Positions 16,757 through 25,300 of a stretch of DNA of 64,000 bases are shown here, piece by piece. This DNA is from Pseudomonas sp. B33.4. GTDB taxonomy: Bacteria; Pseudomonadota; Gammaproteobacteria; Pseudomonadales; Pseudomonadaceae. Below the pieces are notes generated by a model. That model saw only the letters and a program-made list of their open reading frames with translations. It had not been told where the DNA came from and ran no database searches. The translations under genes and the position numbers were made by a program. Positions within the stretch are counted from its first letter, which is position 1, and each line of letters opens with the position of its first letter. Location: contig NZ_CP140706.1 in NCBI RefSeq assembly GCF_034555375.1, positions 4,083,001-4,147,000 on the forward strand. The letters are read 5' to 3'.

Positions 16757-18393
16757 GAGTTTGCCTCCATTCTACGGCGAATATCCATTAAGGCGGCCAG
16801 AGACAACTGATCACCCAACTCTTTATCAACATCTTGAAAAGACCTGTCTTTTATGCGCTCATATAATTTATCTATGAGACGAATTTCAACATCCTCACCA
16901 AAAACAAACTGCGAAATAGAATCTACTGTTGCCCCAAAAGTCCTTAGTCTTGGCTGATCAATTTCTACCAGCCCATTTGAAACCTGATGAAATACATGAA
17001 CCTGCTCTTTTGAAACCTCCCTTACAAAATATGCCGAATGAGTTGCAATAATTGCGTGAGACCCTGTTTGTTCAAGCAGATAATCCAATATATCCACAAG
17101 TTCAGATATTAAATTCGGGTGCAGATGAGTTTCAGGCTCATCCATCAATACATACGACCCATTTTCAATATACAAGCAACACAACAGAGTCAATTTAAAA
17201 AATGTCAACTGCCCACTACTTAACGGGAACACAACACCAGAAATTTTCAACCCTACTTCTACGTTAGACTCGACACTGGCCCATCGTTCTAAACACCGCT
17301 GTTCTCCCCCACTAACAAAACCCACCAATGAGGCGAATTCGCCACCTTGAAGAGGAATAACTATGGAATCGATCGGCAGTGACTTCTCTAGCGCCCCTAC
17401 AAACAAACTCCAACGACTATTCTCACCAATAAACTCTTCATTCCTAGCAAGCCGAACCAACGCATCTCCAATGGATCGAGTGACCGAAGACTTTCCACCA
17501 CGCGTTAAGTTAAGCCTACGATAAAAAAGTTTCTGATCTTTTTTTCTCTCTGGGGGGAATGTATTTCTAGTTTCACCGGGAGTAGCAATAGCGAGAACTC
17601 GACTAATCATGGGTCGACCATCGCGACTATCATGATCTGTCAATTTCAACCCCTCATCCTTGTACTGGAGTGCTGCCCGGCAGAAATTTTTCAACGTTTG
17701 ACTTTTACCGAGACCATTCTTTCCGATCAAGATATTTATACGACGAGGTATTATATCCTGATTTGAAAAACGAAGATCAAGACTGTACGGCAGTTCAGCT
17801 CCTTCCATACGAAAACTTAAATTCAAAGACTTTGAAATAGCCGTAAAATCTTCTGAAGCCAGCCCACCCAAGACACTATCAGCGTTATTAAAAGCAAAAA
17901 AAGGTTCAGAATTTCTCATGAAACCCAATTTAAATACGTCAGTTGCCAAGGCCTTTTCAACCCATTCATTTTTACCTCCCTTAGACGCAACCAAATCCAT
18001 TACAGACTTTAAAAAAAAATCCGCGTCTTTAGGTCCAAGTCGCTCCACTATATATCTGTAGCCCTTCAAATCAGGTAACAACGTAAAAAAAGTCGGAGCA
18101 TCGTCAGAAACTATAGCCGACAATCCGTTACTCTCTATAATTTCAAACAAACTAAGCCGTCGCTTGAAAAATTCATCTTCAGGTTCACCGGGAGACGGCA
18201 GGAAGCCTATAAACATGTCTCCGCTAACAACAGGCGACTGGGCGTTCAACGAAGCTTGGAAGGTACAACGAATACGGTGTCCAAAATCATTCCATGATGT
18301 GTCGGCTGGAACAATAACTACTTGGCCAATTTTTGGCTCCAGCACTTCCAACGAAAATACAACCTGAAGCTTTGATTTTCTTTGCTCTTGCAT
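16753..18393 (-). CDS. ABC-type AAA ATPase, PtuA-like, with long N-terminal extension
   Basis: 546 residues. Walker A GKNGLGKS sits unusually late (224-231); signature LSSGQ at 391-395; Walker B YVLMDEPETHLHP at 414-426; H-switch IATHS at 449-453. ATPases of this SMC/RecN-like type pair with HNH nucleases in Septu-like defence. Ordinary members start with Walker A within the first ~50 residues, so residues 1-205 form an added domain that I cannot name. It is first in a two-gene operon with the HNH nuclease (4-bp overlap). AT-rich throughout, flanked by ordinary GC-rich core genes. Confidence 0.82.
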   Translation of the reverse strand: MQEQRKSKLQVVFSLEVLEPKIGQVVIVPADTSWNDFGHRIRCTFQASLNAQSPVVSGDMFIGFLPSPGEPEDEFFKRRLSLFEIIESNGLSAIVSDDAPTFFTLLPDLKGYRYIVERLGPKDADFFLKSVMDLVASKGGKNEWVEKALATDVFKLGFMRNSEPFFAFNNADSVLGGLASEDFTAISKSLNLSFRMEGAELPYSLDLRFSNQDIIPRRINILIGKNGLGKSQTLKNFCRAALQYKDEGLKLTDHDSRDGRPMISRVLAIATPGETRNTFPPERKKDQKLFYRRLNLTRGGKSSVTRSIGDALVRLARNEEFIGENSRWSLFVGALEKSLPIDSIVIPLQGGEFASLVGFVSGGEQRCLERWASVESNVEVGLKISGVVFPLSSGQLTFFKLTLLCCLYIENGSYVLMDEPETHLHPNLISELVDILDYLLEQTGSHAIIATHSAYFVREVSKEQVHVFHQVSNGLVEIDQPRLRTFGATVDSISQFVFGEDVEIRLIDKLYERIKDRSFQDVDKELGDQLSLAALMDIRRRMEANS

Positions 18394-18467
18394 CTCCGAT
18401 GATCCCTATCAATAAAACTCACTAAAACACAAATATTTTTTACTTATGAAGGTGAAGCAGTGGGCGA

Positions 18468-18863
18468 TTACTTTTCCCCTCCGATAAAACTTTGCAGATA
18501 CGCCAACAGGTTGTCGAGTTTCTCTTCATCACTCAATCCCCAGAAAATCATCCGCGTGCCGGGCACGACGCCTTTCGGGTCCTTCAGATAAGCGATCAGC
18601 GTTTCACGATCCCAGGTCACGCCCGAGTTCTTCATCGCATCGGAATACACGTAGTTGGCCGACGTACCGGCAGGCCGACCAATGATGCCATTGAGCTGCG
18701 GACCGAAGCCCGGGCGGGCCGATTCGCCGACCTGATGGCAGCCGCCGCACAGACGCGGGAAGATTTTTGCGCCGGCTTCGGGGTCGCCTGCGGCATGGGT
18801 CAACGTGCTGAGCAGGCTGGTGCCGAGGATCAGGGCGAGTGACAGTGCAGCGGTGTTTTTCAT
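18468..18863 (-). CDS. Class I c-type cytochrome
   Basis: 131 residues from the ATG at 18863. Signal peptide MKNTAALSLALILGTSLLSTLTHA. The haem site CGGCH (C39-C42-H43) and the axial Met in GTRMIFWG (M105) are both present, with the mitochondrial-like GPQLNGIIGRPAG segment between. It is a soluble periplasmic electron carrier similar to cytochrome c2/c550. The electron partners are not evident from context: a defence cassette lies downstream and a MocR gene upstream. Confidence 0.93.
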   Translation of the reverse strand: MKNTAALSLALILGTSLLSTLTHAAGDPEAGAKIFPRLCGGCHQVGESARPGFGPQLNGIIGRPAGTSANYVYSDAMKNSGVTWDRETLIAYLKDPKGVVPGTRMIFWGLSDEEKLDNLLAYLQSFIGGEK

Positions 18864-18915
18864 CGAGGGTTCCGGATCGGTCTGCATCGGGCGGCGCAAG
18901 GGTAGCATGTTGTTT

Positions 18916-20262
18916 TTACAGGTAAGCGCCGATGATCCTTCTGACTTTGATCAACGCCTGACGCAACACCTCCATGTCTACCGAACCCAATGCCAGGCGA
19001 ATCGCATGCGGCACATGCCCCGACACCGTAAACGGTTCGGCGGTGGTGACGGAAATCTGCTCGTGCATCAACTCGACGACAATCTGATCGGCGCGCACAT
19101 CTTCCGGCAGCGGCAGCCACAAAAAATACGATGCCGGGTGGCCAATGCTCGGCAACCCTTTCAACACCTTGGCCGCCAACGCTTGCCGCGCCTTGGCGTC
19201 GTTGCGTTTCTGTTCCTCAAGCAACGTCACCGTGCCGTCGTCGAGCCAGCCGCAGGCGATGGCGGTCATGATGCCGGGGGTGTTCCAGGTTGTCGCGCGG
19301 ATGATGCGTTCCAGCGCCGGCACCGTTTCTGGCGGGGCGGCAATGAAACCGACGCGCAGGCCGGTGGCGATGTTTTTCGACAGGCCCGAGACGTACACCG
19401 TGCGCTCCGGCGCCAGACTGATCAGCGCACGCGGTGGGTTTTCCACCAGAAATGCGTAGGCCGCGTCTTCGATGATCGTCAGATCATGCCGACGGGCAAT
19501 AGACACCAACTGCTCGCGCTGGGCGAATGGCATCACCCAGCCCAGCGGATTGTGCAACGTCGGCATGCTGTACACGGCACGCACCGAGCGACTGCGACAG
19601 AGTTTGTCCAGCGCGGCGAGATCCGGCCCCTGATCGCTGAACGGGGTCGCCACGACCTCCAGATGCAGCGCCTCAGCCAAGACTTTGAAGCCGGAATAAG
19701 TCAGCGCGTCGGCAGCAATCACATCGCCGGGTTTGAGCAAGGCCATCAGCGTGACGGCCAGGCCTTGCTGGGCACCGTTGACGATCAGCACTTGCTCGGC
19801 ATCGACAGTCACCCCGCGCGTCAGCAGATGCCGAGCAACCGACGCGCGCTCGTGGGCGCGCCCGGCATGCGGCTGATAACGCAGCAACGCTTCCAGATCG
19901 CCGGACAGCGCCAACTGGCGCAATGCAGTGCGTAACAGGTCCGCCTGACCGGGCAACGACGGGTAATTGAAATTGAGGTCGATCATGCCGACCGCCACCT
20001 GTTTCTGATCGATGCCCTGCCCCGGCGCCAGCGAGGTTTCGCGGACAAACGTGCCGCGCCCGGTTTCGCCGCTGACCAGGCCCATGGCCTCCAGCTCTGC
20101 ATAGACCCGCGAGGCCGTGACCAGCGCCAGCCCTTTTTGAGCGGCCAGTTGCCGGTGGGTGGGCAACCGCGTACCCGGCGGCAAAAGCCCGGAACGAATG
20201 TCCGTTGCATAGGCGTCAACGAGGGTCTTGTAGCGCGAGCGTGGCATCTCGGATGTATCCAT
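18916..20262 (-). CDS. MocR/PdxR-type regulator (GntR wHTH + aminotransferase domain)
   Basis: 448 residues from the ATG at 20262. The N-terminal GntR winged helix (RSRYKTLVDAYATDIRSG ... LPTHRQLAAQKGLALVTASRVYAELEAMGLV) is fused to a fold-type I aminotransferase domain with the PLP-lysine motif SGLSKNIATGLRVGF. MocR proteins sense PLP or amino-acid adducts and usually control a neighbouring gene. The target here is likely the divergent EamA transporter at 20337, 74 bp away. Confidence 0.93.
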   Translation of the reverse strand: MDTSEMPRSRYKTLVDAYATDIRSGLLPPGTRLPTHRQLAAQKGLALVTASRVYAELEAMGLVSGETGRGTFVRETSLAPGQGIDQKQVAVGMIDLNFNYPSLPGQADLLRTALRQLALSGDLEALLRYQPHAGRAHERASVARHLLTRGVTVDAEQVLIVNGAQQGLAVTLMALLKPGDVIAADALTYSGFKVLAEALHLEVVATPFSDQGPDLAALDKLCRSRSVRAVYSMPTLHNPLGWVMPFAQREQLVSIARRHDLTIIEDAAYAFLVENPPRALISLAPERTVYVSGLSKNIATGLRVGFIAAPPETVPALERIIRATTWNTPGIMTAIACGWLDDGTVTLLEEQKRNDAKARQALAAKVLKGLPSIGHPASYFLWLPLPEDVRADQIVVELMHEQISVTTAEPFTVSGHVPHAIRLALGSVDMEVLRQALIKVRRIIGAYL

Positions 20263-20336
20263 GACAATTCTTTGATTGTGCTGATTCTCGGCTTTAGCAT
20301 CACGGCAATGCAACCCACTTCTGAGCGTGATCTGCT

Positions 20337-21230
20337 ATGGAACGGACTTCGAATCTGACGACCCCGGTACTGGAAAAAACCAGCGGCTGGATTAACGGTT
20401 TTATCGGTGTGGTGATCTTCAGCGGTTCACTGCCGGCCACGCGTCTGGCGGTGCTGGAGTTCGATCCGGTGTTTCTCACCGTGGTCCGCGCCGCCATCGC
20501 CGGGGTGTTGGCTGTCGCGCTGTTGTGGCTGTTTCGCGAACGGCGTCCGGCGCACGATCAGTGGCTGTCGCTATTGATTGTCGCGCTGGGCGTGGTGCTC
20601 GGTTTTCCTTTGTTGACCGCACTGGCGCTGCAACACGTGACGTCGGCGCATTCGATTGTGTTTGTCGGCTTGCTGCCACTGGCCACGGCGATTTTTGCCG
20701 TGCTGCGCGGCGGTGAGCGGCCGCGACCGGTGTTCTGGATCTTCTCGACTCTCGGCAGCGCGCTGGTGGTCGGCTTCGCGCTGGCACAAGGTCTGACTGC
20801 TTCGCCCACCGGCGATTTGCTGATGCTCGCGGCGATTCTGGCCTGCGGTCTCGGTTATGCCGAAGGCGCGAAGCTGTCGCGAACCCTTGGCGGCTGGCAG
20901 GTGATTTGCTGGGCTCTGCTGCTGTCGTTGCCGGTGATGACGATTCTGAGTCTGTGGCTGGCGCCCGCCTCGTTCAGCACGATCAGCCTGTCGGCGTGGT
21001 TGGGTCTGGGCTATGTGTCGCTGTTCAGCATGCTGATCGGCTTTGTCTTCTGGTATCGCGGTCTGGCTCAGGGCGGAATTGCGGCGGTCGGTCAGTTGCA
21101 ATTACTGCAGCCGTTCTTCGGCCTGGCGCTGGCGGCGATGCTGCTGCATGAGCATGTCAGCCTCGGCATGCTCGCCGTGACGTTGGGCGTGATTCTGTGT
21201 GTGGCTGGGGCGAAGAAATTCGCCAAATGA
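20337..21230 (+). CDS. EamA/DMT family transporter
   Basis: 297 residues with about ten hydrophobic helices in two EamA repeats. The first begins GFIGVVIFSGSLPATRLAVLEFDPVFLTVVR, and the second contains the conserved GYVSLFSMLIGFVFWYRGLAQGG near residue 225. DMT exporters move amino acids, metabolites or drugs out of the cell. Divergent from a MocR regulator, which favours an amino-acid or vitamin-B6-linked substrate. It converges with the AraC gene (3-bp gap). Confidence 0.9.
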   Translation: MERTSNLTTPVLEKTSGWINGFIGVVIFSGSLPATRLAVLEFDPVFLTVVRAAIAGVLAVALLWLFRERRPAHDQWLSLLIVALGVVLGFPLLTALALQHVTSAHSIVFVGLLPLATAIFAVLRGGERPRPVFWIFSTLGSALVVGFALAQGLTASPTGDLLMLAAILACGLGYAEGAKLSRTLGGWQVICWALLLSLPVMTILSLWLAPASFSTISLSAWLGLGYVSLFSMLIGFVFWYRGLAQGGIAAVGQLQLLQPFFGLALAAMLLHEHVSLGMLAVTLGVILCVAGAKKFAK

Positions 21231-21233
21231 ACC

Positions 21234-22049
21234 TCAGGCGCCGGCCTTCCACTCGCGAGGGCTGAGCCCGGTCTTGCGCCGAAACGCCCGGGCCAGCGCC
21301 GACGGACTTTCGTAACCGACCTCCTCGGCAATCAGCGCAATCGCTTTGCCTTCGCGCAAGCGCTTTTGCGCCAGACTGACGCGCCAGCTCAGCAGATAAT
21401 CGGCCGGCGTCTGCCCAACCACCCGGCGAAACTGCTCGGCAAAACTGGCGCGGGACAGGTTGGCGACAGCGGCCAGATCCGCCACACTCCACGGCTTTTG
21501 CGGTTGCTCGTGCATCAGGTTCAAGGCGCGCGACAGACGTGGATCGGCCAGCCCGGCGATCATCCCCGGTTGCTGTTCACGACTGCTGATCAAATGCCGC
21601 AACAGCAGAATCACCAGCAATTCGAACAGGCGATCCATTACCGCCACGCGTCCGCAATGCCCTTCGAACGCCTCTTTGAACAGCCACTCTACAGTGCTGG
21701 CCAGTTCCGGGATTTGCGTCAGTTTCAGCACCAGATAATCCGGCAGTGCCGCCGCCAGTGCATTACCTGAGCCGCCGTCAAACGTCAGCGTTGCGCAAAC
21801 CACCTGAGTGTCCATGGCTTCGTCGGCAAACATGCGATGGACGAAGGGTCTGGGGAAGAAAATCAACGACGGCTCACTGAGGCGAATCTCACGTTCGCTG
21901 CCCGGCTTGAGCAACAGTTCACCACCTTGCAACAAATGCACATGGCCGACCGGTTCATCTTCATGAACCGCGACGCCGCAGAACGTGCCGCTGTGAAAAG
22001 TGCCGGCATTCACGCCGAAATGGCTGAGCAAGGTAGACAGGCGATCCAT
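21234..22049 (-). CDS. AraC family transcriptional regulator
   Basis: 271 residues from the ATG at 22049, preceded by GGAG at good spacing; an in-frame TTG four codons earlier would use that GGAG as coding. The N-terminal cupin sensor (HVHLLQGGELLLKPG) is followed by two HTH motifs at the C-terminus, WSVADLAAVANLSRASFAEQF and ALIAEEVGYESPSALARAFRRKTGLSPREW. It is divergent from the AhpD-like gene at 22332, whose upstream region has a 21-bp-spaced direct repeat, the usual AraC site geometry. Confidence 0.92.
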   Translation of the reverse strand: MDRLSTLLSHFGVNAGTFHSGTFCGVAVHEDEPVGHVHLLQGGELLLKPGSEREIRLSEPSLIFFPRPFVHRMFADEAMDTQVVCATLTFDGGSGNALAAALPDYLVLKLTQIPELASTVEWLFKEAFEGHCGRVAVMDRLFELLVILLLRHLISSREQQPGMIAGLADPRLSRALNLMHEQPQKPWSVADLAAVANLSRASFAEQFRRVVGQTPADYLLSWRVSLAQKRLREGKAIALIAEEVGYESPSALARAFRRKTGLSPREWKAGA

Positions 22050-22110
22050 GGACGGCTCCAACAGTTATCGGGCGGCTCGTATTCTTTTCAGCGCTGAGAC
22101 TGCGCCGCGA

Positions 22111-22179
22111 CCTTCGCGAGCAAGCTCGCTCCCACATTTGAAACGCATTCCCCTGTGGGAGTGAGCTTGCTCGCGAAGA
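22111..22179. repeat. REP pair (GGAGCGAGCTTGCTCGCGA class)
   Basis: Inverted arms CTTCGCGAGCAAGCTCGCTC and its near-complement around a 15-nt spacer. It lies between the AraC start and the direct-repeat operator, so the operator serves mainly the AhpD-like gene. Confidence 0.88.
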
Positions 22180-22221
22180 CGCCCGTCCAGTCACCACAAT
22201 TCTGTCAGCGAACGCCAGATC

Positions 22222-22257
22222 TGGACGATCTGCCGCATATCCTCGACGATTTGCCGC
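22222..22257 (+). promoter_or_regulatory. Direct-repeat operator, 21-bp spacing (AraC-type site)
   Basis: TGGACGATCTGCCGC (22222-22236) and TCGACGATTTGCCGC (22243-22257) match at 13 of 15 positions and are exactly 21 bp apart, two helical turns. AraC-family activators with two HTH motifs bind such tandem sites just upstream of -35. It ends 75 bp before the AhpD-like start. Confidence 0.6.
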
Positions 22258-22331
22258 CAATGCACCACCCCGACTCAATAACATGGCCTCCATCCCCGGC
22301 GCACTTCGCGACGGAATCTCGGAGAATCACC

Positions 22332-22844
22332 ATGAGCCGCATCCACGCAATCAGCCTCGAAAACGCCACCGACGCCAGCCGCTCTGTGCTGGAAGGCGTG
22401 AAAAAGAAAATCGGTTTCCTGCCCAACGTCTTCACCACCCTGGCCAAAGCGCCGGTGGCCCTCGAAACCTACGTGCAAGCCTCGGCGATTCTCGGCAAAA
22501 CCTCGCTGAGCGCCCAGGAAAAAGAAGCCGTGTACCTCGCCACCTCACAGGTCAACGGTTGCGACTATTGCCTGGCCGCCCACACCTTGTTTGCCGGCAA
22601 GGCCGGGCTCTCGGCGCAAGACATCGTCGCCGCCCGCCAAGGCGAACTCAACGCGTACGCCGCCCTCGCCCGTCAGTTGACCGAAAGTCGCGGCCATTTG
22701 AGTGACGAACAGATCGCCGCTGCCCGTGCTGCCGGCATCGACGACGTAAAGATCATCGAAGTGATCGCACTGGTGGCCGTGCAGAGCCTGACCAACTACC
22801 TGAACAACGCGGCGCTGACCGATATCGACTTCCCGGCCATCTGA
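22332..22844 (+). CDS. Carboxymuconolactone decarboxylase / AhpD-like alkylhydroperoxidase-fold protein
   Basis: 170 residues. The AhpD signature NGCDYCLAAHTLFAGKAG gives the redox pair CxxC and the downstream His, at about residues 76-93. The N-terminus and GFLPNVFTTLAKAPVALETY fit the YciW/CMD-like peroxidase-related family. It is probably a thiol-dependent peroxide or electrophile-reducing enzyme rather than a true decarboxylase. Divergent from an AraC regulator with a candidate site at 22222-22257. RBS GGAG precedes the ATG. Confidence 0.9.
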   Translation: MSRIHAISLENATDASRSVLEGVKKKIGFLPNVFTTLAKAPVALETYVQASAILGKTSLSAQEKEAVYLATSQVNGCDYCLAAHTLFAGKAGLSAQDIVAARQGELNAYAALARQLTESRGHLSDEQIAAARAAGIDDVKIIEVIALVAVQSLTNYLNNAALTDIDFPAI

Positions 22845-22860
22845 ATCCGGCTACACAAAA

Positions 22861-22952
22861 CCTGTGGGAGCTGACCTGCTCGCGATGGCGGTGTGTCATT
22901 CAAAGCATCTTTGAGTGACACACCGCCATCGCGAGCAGGCTCGCTCTCACAG
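22861..22952. repeat. REP pair with extended arms
   Basis: CTGTGGGAGC...CTGCTCGCGATGGCGGTGTGTCA pairs with its complement across a ~15-nt centre. Arms are about 38 bp, longer than the usual REP, and include GGCGGTGTGTCA. It is the first part of the 483-bp gene-free interval 22845-23327. Confidence 0.88.
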
Positions 22953-22989
22953 TTTCAACGTGCGTACAACCCAAGCGGCAAAGCCGCCC

Positions 22990-23300
22990 CACTCAACAGG
23001 ATGAGCGTTAGCTCGGCTGCCGCTCTTGATCTTGATCCACGAGCGACATCGGAAGGCTGAGTGGAGGGATTCATCCGGGCGTGGGAGCGCAGCGACCGTT
23101 TGGCGCAGCCAAACACAGCGAGAGGAGGTGCAGCGAAGCAAACCGTAGGCGCTGCGCCCGGAGGGATCCCGGAGCGAAGGAACCCCGAGCCCCAGCGAGC
23201 GGGCCGCACGTAGGAGCAAGCCTTTTTGGTTACTTTTTCGGCGTCTGGAAAAAGTGACCCGCCGTAAGGGCGGAACCCTAATCAGCAACACCCGCAGCAA
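22990..23300. repeat. Long intergenic repeat, copy 1 (232 bp identical to copy at 59180)
   Basis: 22990-23221 is identical base for base to 59180-59411. The next ~80 bp (TTACTTTTT, AAAAAGTGA, GCCGTAAGGGCG blocks) are similar but diverged. Small ORFs in it read similarly in both copies only because the DNA is duplicated; none has a plausible RBS or domain. It is a dispersed, probably non-autonomous Pseudomonas intergenic element. The rest of the 22845-23327 gap is a REP pair plus unremarkable sequence. Confidence 0.9.
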
Positions 23301-23327
23301 CGGATATGTACCCAGTCAGCCAGATAA

Positions 23328-24773
23328 TCAGTGATGCTCCTCACCCGCCCGCTTCAGCAATTTCTTGCACCGCTCAGACAAATGAAACACCTGCAAATGC
23401 TTACCCGCCTTGGCATAGCGCTCGCGCAAAGTCTTCAACGCCGCAATCGCCGAGTAATCGACAAAACTCAAATGCCGACAATCCAAAGTCACCCGAGCCG
23501 GATCATTAGCCGGATCGAACTGATTGAGAAACGGCGTAGTCGAGGCAAAAAACAACGTGCCATGCAGACGATAAAGCTTACTGCCGTCAGCCTCCAGATG
23601 CTCATCGGCATACAACTCACGCGCCTGCTGCCAGGCAAAGTTCAGCGCGGCGATGATAATGCCGCACAGCACCGCCGTTGCCAGATCGGTAAACACGGTG
23701 ATGGTGGTCACGGCGATGATCACCAGCACATCGTTGAGCGGCACTTTGTTGACCACCCGCAACGAGGCCCAGGCGAAGGTCTGCTGCGACACCACGAACA
23801 TCACGCCGACCAGCGCCGCCAGCGGAATACGCTCGATCAGCGGCGACAGAAACAGAATGAACAACAGAATCAGCACACCAGCGACCACGCCAGACAAGCG
23901 CCCGCGCCCGCCGGAACTGAGGTTGATCACGGTCTGGCCGATCATCGCGCAGCCACCCATGCCGCCGAACGCACCCGAGACCATATTCGCCGCACCGAGC
24001 GCAACGCACTCGCGATCCGGGTAGCCACGGGTTTCGGTGATTTCGTCGGTGAGGTTCAGCGTCAACAGGGTTTCCAGCAGACCGACGAGCGCCATCAGAA
24101 TCGCGTAAGGCGCGATGATGCCCAAGGTTTCAAGATTCCATGGAATATCTGGCAGTGCGAAGGTCGGCAAGCCGCCGGCGATATGCGCCATGTCGCCGAG
24201 GGTGCGGGTCGGCAAGCCGAAGAGGTAGACCAGCAAACCGACGCCGAGAATCGCCACCAGCGCCGGCGGCACCGCGCGGGTCAGGCGCGGCAGGATGTAG
24301 ACGATGGCCATGGTCAACGCGACCAGCCCGGTCATCAGGTACAGCGGCGTACCGCTGAGCCAGTCTTCGCCGCTCTTGAAATGCTCCAGTTGCGCCAGGG
24401 CAATGATGATCGCCAGGCCGTTGACGAAACCGAGCATCACCGGGTGCGGCACCATGCGCACCAGTTTGCCCAGGCGCAGCAAGCCGAACGCCATCATGAT
24501 CAAGCCGCCGAGCAACACCGTCGCCAGCAAATACTGCACGCCGTGCTGCACCACCAGCGCGACGATAACCACCGCCATCGAACCCGCCGCGCCGGAGACC
24601 ATGCCCGGCCGCCCGCCAAACAAAGCCGTCAGCGTACAAATGATAAAGGCACCGTACAGGCCCATCAGTGGATTGAGGTGCGCCACCAGCGCGAACGCAA
24701 TGCATTCGGGCAACAGGGCAAACGAGGTAGTGAGTCCGGCCAGGACATCGGCGCGCAGACGAATCGGTTTCAT
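23328..24773 (-). CDS. SulP family inorganic anion transporter with STAS domain
   Basis: 481 residues. The N-terminus RADVLAGLTTSFALLPECIAFALVAHLNPLMGLY is the SulP start, followed by 12-14 helices, including GGMGGCAMIGQTVINLSSGGRGRLSG. A C-terminal STAS domain occupies about residues 395-475 (RVTLDCRHLSFVDYSAIAALKTL). SulP proteins take up sulfate, bicarbonate or carboxylates. Compared with long SulP proteins this is a compact form with TFAWASLRVVNKVPLND. The substrate is not determined by the sequence. Confidence 0.93.
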   Translation of the reverse strand: MKPIRLRADVLAGLTTSFALLPECIAFALVAHLNPLMGLYGAFIICTLTALFGGRPGMVSGAAGSMAVVIVALVVQHGVQYLLATVLLGGLIMMAFGLLRLGKLVRMVPHPVMLGFVNGLAIIIALAQLEHFKSGEDWLSGTPLYLMTGLVALTMAIVYILPRLTRAVPPALVAILGVGLLVYLFGLPTRTLGDMAHIAGGLPTFALPDIPWNLETLGIIAPYAILMALVGLLETLLTLNLTDEITETRGYPDRECVALGAANMVSGAFGGMGGCAMIGQTVINLSSGGRGRLSGVVAGVLILLFILFLSPLIERIPLAALVGVMFVVSQQTFAWASLRVVNKVPLNDVLVIIAVTTITVFTDLATAVLCGIIIAALNFAWQQARELYADEHLEADGSKLYRLHGTLFFASTTPFLNQFDPANDPARVTLDCRHLSFVDYSAIAALKTLRERYAKAGKHLQVFHLSERCKKLLKRAGEEHH

Positions 24774-24929
24774 GGCTTACCTGACTGAGCGGCCGACGAG
24801 CATGGCCGCAGGTGTTCGGGAAAAGAGGGTTGCGGATGTTACGGAATTGTTCCGGATCGGGCCAGTGAACGCTGACACATGCCGACTCGGGCTTTATGCT
24901 GGCGCGCTCCTGTATTCATCGAGTCCGAC

Positions 24930-25247
24930 ATGTCTGCATTTCTGACGTCCCGCGAGGTGTGCCAGCGTTTGCGTGAAGCGGCGCTCGGTGTGCTCGCGTT
25001 GAAAGTCTGCGAAGCACCTGCCGAGAACGCACTGGTCACCGTCGATATCGACGGCTGGCAACTGCTGCTGGATTTTGCCGGGGGGCGATTACATCACTGT
25101 GAATACGCCCGCAGCGGCGCTGGACAAGAAGGCTCGCTAGAGCGCTGGCAGCGTTTTGGCACCGACCCGGTGAGCCTGCTCAGTACCTGGGAATTGGCGC
25201 AGATCGAGCAATTGCTCAAAGCGCAGACGAACGAGGTTGCTCAATGA
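24930..25247 (+). CDS. Small conserved protein of unknown function (resembles DUF7693 family)
   Basis: 105 residues, no signal peptide, no membrane segment. The N-terminus SAFLTSREVCQRLREAALG and the central VTVDIDGWQLLLDFAGGRLHHCEYA plus PVSLLSTWELAQIEQLL look like the small cytosolic family common in Pseudomonas, which I recall as DUF7693. No function is known to me. It precedes a lipoprotein gene by 53 bp. Confidence 0.7.
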   Translation: MSAFLTSREVCQRLREAALGVLALKVCEAPAENALVTVDIDGWQLLLDFAGGRLHHCEYARSGAGQEGSLERWQRFGTDPVSLLSTWELAQIEQLLKAQTNEVAQ

Positions 25248-25300
25248 TGGCACTCTGCCCATAATTCGCGCCCTCCTCTATTCCCACGCAAGGAACTGCC

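Noticed and set aside
15822..18467. Direct repeats or att sites flanking the ATPase-HNH cassette
   Set aside because: No clear repeat at the two borders; entry mechanism cannot be shown from this sequence.
22947..23300. Repeated 'protein' on the minus strand that also occurs at 58977-59409
   Set aside because: The match exists only because the DNA is an intergenic repeat; there is no RBS, domain or codon pattern of a gene.
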